This document shows, piece after piece, positions 21,687-33,600 of a DNA stretch of 64,000 bases. Both the position numbers and the translations under genes were made by a program. Under the pieces are notes generated by a model that was not told the origin of the DNA, searched no databases, and saw only the letters and a list, made by a program, of their open reading frames with translations. Numbering within the stretch: position 1 is the stretch's first letter; each line of letters starts with the position of its first letter. Source of the stretch: Spisula solida. Taxonomy: Eukaryota; Mollusca; Bivalvia; Venerida; Mactridae. The stretch lies in assembly GCA_947247005.1 (NCBI GenBank), contig OX365948.1, forward strand, positions 11,211,455 through 11,275,454, written 5' to 3'.

Positions 21687-24600
21687 CAGGCGCGTAGCTA
21701 GCCTATAATCATGTGGATTCACTATTGTGCAAGGGGGGTCGGGGGCACCCCCACTCCCGGATTTTATTTAAAACAATGGTGTTATCTGATGCATATGTAG
21801 CGTTCTCAATGTGCTTTATTTAGTTCTTAACATCATTAACTTGTTATTAAACGATAGTTTGTAAATAGAGTATTTCTCCGTTCAAATTAAAGCTAAAATA
21901 TAAATCAACAAATGCAGATCTGCGAGTCCTATTTTATTATGTTCACAAACTCTTCAGATAGGCTTATATAAGTCTATAGTTGTACGTCCCTTTTCAGGGC
22001 GGCAAAATTCTTTCTGTATGGTAACATTGTCAACCAATGTCCATACATTTGTAGCTACTAGTAAGCGAAATTGCCAGTCCAGACAGACGTTCAGTGGTTA
22101 TATCTTTTATCTTTCTTATAATACCTAAAACTACCTCTCCGCTCAAGCCTTAGAGACCCGCATAGTAATTAGCATAACAAAGGAACGACCTTTTCCGAGA
22201 TGCGATCGGTGCATGGGAACTTTGCCATAATTCAGCCATAGCTTTGCCGTACAACTCACCCCTCACGGCAGCATCTGCTACCCTAACACGCGGGAAACCT
22301 AGCGCTCCGTAGCTACTTCAACTAAGTCGATGAGTTGCTTCTGTGAAAGTTTATTCGGTGGTTTAGCACCCTGAACAATGAATCCAACAGCAACTATGCA
22401 AAATGACGATAAAGTAAAACCTCATGATGTTACATCAGGTGGAGGTGGTATCGCCTTCTTGCTCTTGATACTAGTAGCACTTCAAGTGGTGTATGACACT
22501 TTAAAAGTGTGGAGTATGTCCACATGACTGGTCCAGCATATAGATTATGCAGACGGTGTCGGTTCATCTTTTTTTCTTCAGCAACAGCGTAGTTTCCCGT
22601 CTCTTCTTGAAAGACATTTTGCTGATTACTGATTTGCTGCACTGGGTTGAGTAAGTTTCTAATGTGTGCTTCTCTGTATGCGTACACGTAATGATTCAAG
22701 TTATGGACTTTGCAGTGAACATTGCTTATGAAACTAGTTGTTTTATCCAACCTTGTACACGACGATGACAACCTGACAAATTACTGGCTCCATCATAGCC
22801 CTGGGCACATGTCTTAGTAATAAACAACCCAACATTTAATGGCTCTCAATGAACTTAACAACCAGAGATTCCTTATTTGTTGACTCTACTTGATTAAACC
22901 AAACGCGATCCTGTACGCGGTTGTACTGGGACGAGTTTGTTTACGTCAAAGACTAGTCTACTGCAACACATACAGTATGGTAGGTTGTTAGTGTCAGACA
23001 CAGTATAGCTTATAAAAGTAACAAAAGTAACACAAACATTCTTGCGTAAATTACCGGCTCGATATCTGACGATATCACAATGCGAATTCTACATAAATTT
23101 GGAATACAGACACGACAAAGAATGAAAGAGTTTAAAGTGAATTGAGTTCGAACTTTGCCTGAAAAAAAATATTTTTGTCAGAATCATGTGGATTCAGCCG
23201 CGTACTCGCGTATAGGTAGCTACGCGCCTGATAACTCTGAGTGGGTTCATCGCTGGGCAGTTGGCAATACAGCCTTTCACAGAGACCAACCTAATGCGTA
23301 AGTAATAAGTATACATTTTATATATACATAACACAACATAACTTTATTTGGCTTAATACGTAGCATATACATATATAGCCAGAACAATTATACTAGTACA
23401 TGTAATGAAAATAATGCAAATTAATAATAACAGAGTTATATAAACAGTTTGTATGTGTCAGTATGGGTAAAAATTTCTATTAAGGGAAGCATACTAAATA
23501 TATCTAGCAATTTGCAAAATCGTATGGGTTAAGGTAGTGGACATGAGACATGTAAATTTTTGTATGGTTGGCCAGCTAGAGAAATACGTTTTGAAATATT
23601 TGGTTCTTAGTTTCCTATGTTTTGGACAAATTAATAAAAAATGGTATTCACTTTCAACGTAATATATGTAAATACCTGTAGTTTGATCAATGTGTACTTG
23701 AGTCTTGAAAAGCATTTAAAATTGTAACAGTTCCATATTTATGCAATGACAAAAGGCCATTGTTTAGAGGCTGTTGCTTTACAGGGATTGAAATTTATAG
23801 TCAATATTGACTTAGGGAAATTTTAAAGGTGGTATTATAAGAGAGATGGTTGCTATACAGAGAGCCACTCTGCTGAACAACTATTTTTGATCAAACTATA
23901 TAATGGCATTGGCATTATTTTGTAATGCCAGCAAAACATTTTCTTTTAAGACTTGTATAAGTATGTATTTTTTACATACATGTATTATATATACAGTGTA
24001 ATCTGAGAAAACCAAACATCTTTCGGACTGCCTGATTTATTTCGGATTTCACAAAAGTTTGGTATATTCAAATATTTTAAATGTGTCGTAGTTGGATTTG
24101 ATTGGTGTTGTTTGATACATGTAGTAGGCACCAGTCTGTGCGTAATATCAACAACAAATATAAATACAAACATTTAGACCTCTCTAAGCAGAAAATGGCC
24201 AATCACAGTGCAGTATTGTCATGGTCTAAATCCCGAATCCAACACTTTTGAGATGAATAACCTGTGATTTTGATCCGTTGTTGTTTTGAGTAGTAAGTGC
24301 AGAATTTAATCCTATTAATTGCTTGGAGCAAATTACATAATCTGGTCAGAAATACAATGTACAACTTCTTAAATGTGCAAGAATAAGGTACATTACAAAT
24401 TAGTCAGTCACATGGTCTAAGGCGAATAGACATCTCGTATCACTGGTTATGAGATTAGAGTTCAAGCTCCTGTCTAAATCTCATTACCAGCGATACTCAT
24501 TGTCTAGATCCTGTACATAATTATTATTATTATAAACATTTTTTTACACAATAAGCACCTTCAACATATTGATTGTTTGGTTATTTGTTTGTTCGGTATT

Positions 24601-27600
24601 TAAGTCATTATACGTGGGACGTTCAAAAATAAACAGGACTGGGGCCCTCACGGGTTTAGTTTGAAATATTATACAAATATTATTACATAACATTGAATCG
24701 GAAATTAATTGGAAAAAAATGAAATCTGATTTATACAGTTACACTATCACGTCCGCTCATAATAGTCCATTTTGAAACCATGGTTACACGCACCCGGCGC
24801 AGCCCACAAATTACCATTGATGGCGACTACGTAATAGAGTGTACCTTTAATACTGTCATATCGATAGTTTTCAAACTTCGCCATGACATTGCAAGTTACA
24901 TATTGGACGAAGTCTGCAAAAATAACGACATTCAGACGTTAGCTACGGAAATAAAAATTATTCCAACTCCAGGAGTGACAATGTCATGACGCAAAAGTAA
25001 CGTCACCAGTACGTAAGGAAAAACGTACAGACGCCAAGTTCTGTCAACAGCAAGTAACTTTGTCCTCTGAATCGTATAAAATTATCGTAACTACGTTGAG
25101 AAACATTTCTCCGAGTCGTTTATCATTTTTAGAATGGCATAAACGCTTTAGTTCAGCTTTGAAAGACAAGGAGGTAATAGGAAATCATATAACGTTTGTG
25201 ACGTCAGCTACTGAGACATGTGCAAAATATCAACATCTCTAGGTACGTTGCCTCGACCAGATATTCGGTGTTAGATCCGGAAAAATACATGTGATTCTCA
25301 CCAACGCTTTACGTGTGTGGTTCAGTGTTGTACAGTAATGTATTCATCACCTTATATCACTATAAACATCGTATTTCATAGCCCTATGTGAAGCACGAAC
25401 GCCTTGTAAAATAGCGACGTCATTTTGTGCGCCGGTTGGGTGTTAGTGACCTTGTTTATTCATCTGTAACTCTCAGACCACGTATTTGTTTTAGTTAATA
25501 ATTTACCTGTATATAGAAAACGGATTCGGATGTCTGATGATATATAATTTGATTTATTTCATTTAACTATACGGGTTTTGTCACAATAGTCCTGTTTATT
25601 TTTGAACGTCCCACATACTAGTTAGGGACAACTTAGCCGTTAGTATTCAGATTTCGCAAGTTCCGTTTTTTTAACAGCTTTAACATTGATTTAAAGAAGA
25701 AATATTTCGGGACCAAAATAGTTGGTCGGTTTGGACAACATTCTGGTTTTCGCACAATCATGTCAGTTTTCTCACATTACACTGTATATAACTGGGTGGA
25801 TTTGTGACCGAGAGGTTAGCTCTCTCATTGACTACCAATCCTGAGATCCCTGATACGAATCTCAGCGGAACACTGGAAATTTCAGAAACGCTTTTCAATG
25901 TTTCCCACCCAACTAGAAACTGGTTGGAAACCCGGAGGTAAGTCTCGCATGTATTGCTGCTATACACCGCGTAAGAACCAGGGAGAAGGAGTCCATTCTG
26001 AAAGAGCCAGGGCAATGCACCCGGATTCCTTGTATTACACAAACGATCTGTCTTTTTCTGGAAGCTGAAGGTCATTGGCCAATTAGGCAGGGATAAAACA
26101 TAATGGCCATGCACTACGGCTGTCTCACTCGAACACAAAAAAATTATATAACTAATTACTAGTATAAGGCAGTAATTTTTTGTTGCAAACTATTCATAAC
26201 ACAGGGAGGGCCTGTGTAGTATGTGATGTATGTTTGTTCTGCTGTGCTTCAAATGTTAACATGTAAACTTGCCTTTGCAGATTTCTTGATGCAAATGAGG
26301 ATTTGATGTTTGAAGAAAAGTCAAAGTCACTTTTTCTACCTCTTTGTGGAAAGACACCTGACATTTTATGGTAACCGTTATGCTAATACCAGTGACCTGT
26401 AACCCTTATACTATTACCAGTGACCTGTAACCCTTATACTTATACCAGTGACCTGTAACCATTATACTAATACCAGTGACCTGTAACCCTTATACTAATA
26501 CCAGTGACCTGTAACCCTTATACTAATACCAGTGACCTGTAACCCTTATACTATTACCAGTGACCTGTAACCCTTATACTATTACCAGTGACCTGTAACC
26601 CTTATACTATTACCAGTGACCTGTAACCCTTATACTATTACCAGTGACCTGTAACCCTTATACTTATACCAGTGACCTGTAACCCTTCATGTACTCTATA
26701 AAAATCTACTTCATGCGTGTAAAAGTTATTTAGAAATAATGAGTAATTAAGTGAGTGCAGTCAATCTGATCATAGACAACCTGCTGTGAACGAGATTAGT
26801 ACTAGTATTACTTAACCTGTCTACAAAGGTGCTGAAATCTGATTGATGAATGGTTGTTAATTACATTGATCCATTTTCATTCATTATGACTATATATTTT
26901 GATTTATCATTAGTAGTTCTTCTTTCATGATCAGGATGTACAATAAAGGACATACAGTTTGTGGTGTGGAAATTGCTGAGCAGCCTGTACGAGAGTTGTT
27001 TGAAGAAAACAATATAGACAAAGATGTTGAACAGATTGAGAATATTGGCACTTTATATAAGGTGATCAAAATCTTTCCTGATTATATGCATGAATTTTGC
27101 TATTATAAAGTCAAAAGTCGTGTCAAATTCTCCGTGCAGACCTATGTCTTCTAATATGTTTGAGAAGGCTTTACCCACATATAGCAGTGGTTTTTTTTAC
27201 TATTTTTGGGGCCAAATATAGGCACCTTCCCCTAGCAAAATAACCTCCATTTTTCCCAATAAGTCATAATTTTTTCCCAAAAAGAATGCATATTTTTCCC
27301 CTTTTCAGTTTTGCAATACTAGTATAACGGTCACGTATAGATGGCAATACTTGTGTAACGTTCACATATAGCTGGCAATACTAGTGTAACGGTCACGTAT
27401 AGATGGCAATACTAGTGTAACGGTCACATATAGCTGGCATTACTAGTGAAATGGTCACGTATAGCTGGCAATACTAGTGTAACGGTCACATATAGCTGGC
27501 AATACTAGTGTAACGTTCACGTATAGCTATCATTACTAGTTTAACGGTCACATATAGCTGGCAATATTAGTGTAACAGTCACGTATAGCTGGCATTACTA

Positions 27601-30600
27601 GTTTAACGGTCACGTATAGCTATCATTACTAGTTTAACGGTCATGTATAGCTGGCAATATTAGTGTAACGGTCACGTATAGCTGGCAATACTAGTGTAAC
27701 GGTCACGTATAGCTATCATTACTAGTTTAACGGTCATGTATAGCTGGCAATATTAGTGTAACGGTCACGTATAGCTGGCAATACTAGTGTAACGGTCACG
27801 TATAGCTATCATTACTAGTTTAACGGTCATGTATAGCTGGCAATATTAGTGTAACGGTCACGTATAGCTGGCAATACTAGTGTAACGGTCACGTATAGCT
27901 ATCATTACTAGTTTAACGGTCATGTATAGCTGGCAATATTAGTGTAACAGTCACGTATAGCTGGCATTACTAGTTTAACGGTCACGTATAGCTGGCAATA
28001 CTAGTGTAACGGTCACGTATAGCTGGCAATACTAGTATAACGGTCACGTATAGCTGGCAATACTAGTATAACGGTCACGTATAGCTGGCAATACTAGTGT
28101 AACGTTCACATATAGCTGGCAATACTTGTGTAACGGTCACATAATATAGCTGGCAATACTAGTGTAACGGTCACATATAGCTGGCAATACTAGTGAAATG
28201 GTCACGTATAGCTATCATTATAGCTATCATTACTAGTTTAACGGTCATGTATAGCTGGCAATATTAGTGTAACAGTCACGTATAGCTGGCATTACTAGTT
28301 TAACGGTCATGTATAGCTGGCAATACTAGTGTAAAGTTCACATATAGCTGGCAATACTAGTGAAACGGTCACGTATAGCTGGCAATACTTGTGTAACGTT
28401 CACATATAGCTGGCAATACTAGTGAAATGGTCACGTATAGCTGGCAATACTTGTGTAACGTTCACATATAGCTGGCAATACTAGTGAAATGGTCACGTAT
28501 AGCTGGCAATACTAGTGTAACGGTCACATATAGCTGGCAATACTAGTGAATTGGTCACGTATAGCTGGCAATACTAGTGTAACGGTCACGTATAGCTATC
28601 ATTATTAGTTTAACGGTCATGTATAGCTGGCAATATTAGTGTAACAGTCACGTATAGCTGGCATTACTAGTTTAACGTTCACATATAGCTGGCAATACTA
28701 GTGAAATGGTCACGTATAGCTGGCAATACTTGTGTAACGGTCACATATAGCTGGCAATACTAGTGTAACGTTCACATATAGCTGGCAATACTAGTGAAAT
28801 GGTCACGTATAGCTGGCAATACTAGTGTAACGTTCACATATAGCTGGCAATACTAGTGAAATGGTCACGTATAGCTGGCAATACTTGTGTAACGGTCACA
28901 TATAGCTGGCAATACTAGTGTAACGTTCACATATAGCTGGCAATACTAGTGAAATGGTCACGTATAGCTGGCAATACTAGTGTAACGTTCACATATAGCT
29001 GGCAATACTAGTGAAATGGTCACGTATAGCTGGCAATACTAGTGTAACGTTCACATATAGCTGGCAATACTAGTGTAACGTTCACGTATAGCTATCATTA
29101 TTAGTTTAACGGTCATGTATAGCTGGCAATATTAGTGTAACAGTCACGTATAGCTGGCATTACTAGTTTAACGGTCATGTATAGCTGGCAATACTAGTGT
29201 AACGTTCACATATAGCTGGCAATACTAGTGTAACGGTCACATATAGCTGGCAATACTAGTGTAACGGTCACATATAGCTGGCAATACTAGTGAAACGGTC
29301 ACGTATAGCTGGCAATACTAGTGAAACGGTCACGTATAGCTGGCAATACTAGTGTAACGGTCACATATAGCTGGCAATACTAGTGTAATGGCCACATATA
29401 GCTGGCAATACTAGTGAAACGGTCACATATAGCTGGCATTACTAGTGTAACGGTCACGTATAGATGGCAATACTTGTGTAACGTTCACATATAGCTGGCA
29501 ATACTAGTGTAATGGCCACATATAGCTGGCAATACTAGTGAAACGGTCACATATAGCTGGCATTACTAGTGTAACGGTCACGTATAGATGGCAATATTAG
29601 TTTTAACGTTCACATGGCAATACTAGTTTAACCAGAGAATGGTGTCATGTAAGGGAGTCAGAGAATGGTGTCATTTGAGGGAGCCAGGGAATGGTGTCAT
29701 GTGAGGGAGTCAGGGAATGGTGTCATGTGAGGGAGCCAGATAATGGTGTCATGTGAGGGAGTCAGGGAATGGTGTCATGTGCAGAATCAGTGAATGGTGT
29801 CATTTGAGGGACCAGGGAATGGTGTCATGTGAGGGAGTCAGGGAATGGTGTCACATTAGGGAGCCAGAGAATGGTGTTATGTGAGGGAGCCAGAGAATGG
29901 TGTCATGTGAGGGAGCCAGAGAATGGTGTCATGTGAGGGAGTCAGAGAATGGTGTCATGTGAGGGAGCCAGGGAATGGTGTCATGTGAGGTAGTCAGGGA
30001 ATGGTTTCATATGCGGAAGCCAGAGAAATGTGTCATTTGAGGGAGCCAGAGAATGGTGTCATGTGAGGGAGTCAAGGAATGGTGTCATGTGAGGGAGTCA
30101 GAGAATGGTGTCATTTGAGGGAGCCAGAGAATGGTGTCATGTGAGGGAGCCAGGGAATGGTGTCATGTGAGGGAGTCAGGGAATGATATCATGAGCGGAA
30201 GTCAGATAATGATGTCATGTGAGGAAGTCAGGAAATGGTAATATTGGAGGTAGCCTGCCAGCCAGCCTCGATTGCCCTCGATGTGTTATTAGTTTTGACG
30301 CTTGTCTTTAATTGTTGAAATCTTGTTTACTCCTTATTGAACCAATATCACTTATTATCAATTATTCTCTTGTAGAGTAAAGATGGTCGATTAAAACTGT
30401 ATGTAGCTGATTTATTTGATTTGTCACAGTAAGTATGACAGAGTTATCTTTCTTGAATAAGGTACTCTAAATTTCTTCGTTATTCCGCTGGCTGCAATAT
30501 CGGTCCATTAGATCTGTGTTGGTATTATACCTCGAGTATCTTTGTGATAATTCCTGCTAATGAAAACATAAAACCAGGATTACAAATATAGCCAATATGT

Positions 30601-33600
30601 CAGCTGTTAAATTATGCTACTAGAAGGTTGAGAATCGTGTCAAAGTCTCTGTACTACAGTTATTTGTACTGGAAATACTAGTCACTTTAATAAACTATCT
30701 CAATGGTCGGGTATTTTTATGTAACTCATGCAGAATTCCCATTTTAGACAACTTACTCTTGGTAACTTGTTTATATCTGAAGAATTTTTGTGACAATTGG
30801 AGAAATTCAATGTATTTTCAAATGTGACCCCTAAAACATTTTTACTGAAACAACTGGATTTGGCCTGATATTTTTAATCTTATGACCATGTATAAATATA
30901 TACAAATATAGTCAGAATATATTATGTCCCGGACTACATTATACCTCAACTATTTTCATTTGCTTTTAGCTATTGAACGACTTTTAACATGTTACAAGCT
31001 GGGGCATTTTACCTGTTCGGCTGGGGCTTTCACCTCGGTCATTCAGCTTCTTGACAGCTGGGACTTAGGCAGTTCTCGCTCAGTTATGTGTTGGGCATAG
31101 TGCCTGGTATGTTTTCTGTGCTCGACTGGTTAAGTTTAGTTTTGCCTTCCCCATTTGACTTAATATTATCTTTTTATAGGTCTGAATGTGGACAGTTTGA
31201 TATCATCTGGGACTCAAAATCACTGGTTGCTATAAATATTGATGATCACCCAATGTGAGTACAGGCCATCAGACCTAGTTATTGTTAATATTATATTATA
31301 ATAAAGTGTGAACAGATTAACCTAGTCATTGACCTTAATGCATTTATACCGTGCCCACCAAAAATAAGTACAGTAAAGTTCCGCTATTAAGACCACTGAC
31401 CGTTCTGACAAAAAGTGGTCTTAATAGCGAGTCGGTCTTAATAGCGAGTCTGTGTGTGTATGTATCTTGAAGAAGCTAGTACTGGTTGTTATATACTGGT
31501 GAACATAGTCTTTGAAGCTATTATACGTATATAAATATAATAAAAACAAAAACAATGTACAGCATACACATTTAATTAATACAATATAACGTATCTATTA
31601 ATTAAAACGGCACAATTAGGCAGCAATAATACTTATATTCTCTGAAGCACAATTTTTCCGAATTTCGAAGTTGTCCGAATACTATGCAAGTTACAATAAC
31701 AGACCTTGATTTGAATCGTTCTTGAGAAAAGTATGGTGACTTCTTTGTTATGATTTGACCCAAAATATATTTAAGGATTGATTTATTGATTAATATAAAC
31801 TACATTAATGGTCTTCGTTATCAACAAATTTCTGAACGATCTACGTTGGTAACGAAATTATACATGACACATAATTTGTCGTATTAGCGAGACCAAACAC
31901 AGTTGGAATTGACACAATGGGACTAGTCAAAGTGGTCGTAATACGGAATAGCGGACCGGTCGTATTATAGGACCTTAAAACAATTGAATATAGAACAAAA
32001 TTGTTTGGTTCTTTTAAAAATCGGTCGTAATAGCGGGACGGTCGCATTATCGGACCGGTCTTTAGGTGGAACTTTACTGTATACATATGTAATTTCCCCA
32101 TTCACTTGTCTGTAAAAACACTTTTTGCAAAACAGTGGAACAACATTATTTTTGATGAAAATAAATATTTTTGTTTAATAAATGTAAAGACCATACATTG
32201 ATCTGCACCCTAGATGCACAATATGAAGTTTCTTTGTCACGCTTAAATGGTAACTTTGTCACAAAAAGATGGAAAATTTAGCCTTTTGAATCACATGGTA
32301 ATTTCTATTTAAAACACCTTCATCATATTTCTATCTCTTTTTAGCTCACCTCTCACAAAGTGACAGAGTGAGCTTTTGTGATCACTCTTCGTTCGTCATC
32401 CGTCCGTCGTCCGTCTGTCCGTCAACAATGGGCTTGTGTAGACACTAGAGGTCACAATTTTAACTTAATCTTTATGAAACTTGGTCACAATGATTATCTC
32501 AACAAAATCTAGGCCAAGTTCGATAGTGGGTCATCTGGGGTAAAAAACTAGGTCACTAGGTCAAATCATAGAAAAACCTTGTGTAGTCACTAGAGGTCAC
32601 AATTTTGACTTAATCTTTTTGAAACTTGGTCACAATGATCATGTCAACAAAATCTAGGTCAAGTTCGATAATGGGTCATCCGGGGTCAAAAACTAGGTCA
32701 CAAGGTCAAATCATAGAAAAACATTGTGTAGTCACTAGAGGTCATTATTTCGACCTCATCTTTATGAAACTTGGTCACAATGAATGTATCAACAAAATTT
32801 AGGTCAAGTTTGATATTTAGTCATCAAGGGTCAAAAACTAGGTCACTAGGTCAAATCATAGAAAAACCTTGTGTAGTCACTAGAGGTCACAATTTGGACT
32901 TTATCTTTATGAAACTTGGTCACAATGATAATCTCAATAAAATCTAGGTCAAGTTCGATATTGGGTCATCCAGGGTAAAAAACTAGGTCACAAGGTCAAA
33001 TTATAGAAAAACCTTGTGTAGTCACTAGAGGTCACAATGTTGACTTAATCTTTAAGAAACTTTATCACAATGGTCATCTTAACAAAATCTAGGTCAAGTT
33101 TGATATTGGGCCATCCGGGGTCAAAATCTAGGTCACATGGTCAAGTCATAAGAAAACTTGCAATAGAGGCTGAATTTTCTTGAATCTTACTCAGTAAATG
33201 TAAATGATTACTTAGGTCACCATTTGGGTGTGCATGAGCAACTACGACAGGTGAGCGACCTAGGGCACTTTGGGCCTCTTGTTTTATCTATATAGCAAAT
33301 GTAGTTTAATAAACAAGTATAATAGTGACAGTCTGATAAACAGATATTGAAAATTTTTACCAAGTTTAATTTTGCAACAATTATTTACTGTATAATTATT
33401 TTTAGTGCGCACTGTATATTAAAAGCTTCTGATGCAGAATTTACTAATATCTTCTAGAATGTCGTACCTTGCTGTAGATCTGGTTTAGTGTTAATTGTTA
33501 ACCTTGTGCATAATTGTCATAATCTCGGCATATGAAAACAAAGGTTGAGATTAATTAAATATTTGGACAAGAAACCAACCGTTAAATTATGCCAGAAAGT

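Larger units (their letters stand above)
23994..25784. mobile_element. pogo/Tigger-like MITE (outer, interrupted)
   Basis: TIRs CAGTGTAATCTGAGAAAAC (left) and GTTTTCTCACATTACACTG (right), each bordered by TA. CAGT-type ends with TA fit the pogo/Tigger branch of Tc1/mariner. Without the 1-kb element nested at 24613-25615 its length would be about 0.79 kb. Confidence 0.7.

Noticed and set aside
25758..26138. 126-codon minus-strand frame
   Set aside because: Coincides with a tRNA-headed SINE.
26371..26698. CRISPR-like regular repeats
   Set aside because: Units are directly contiguous without unique spacers, and the DNA is eukaryotic; a minisatellite.
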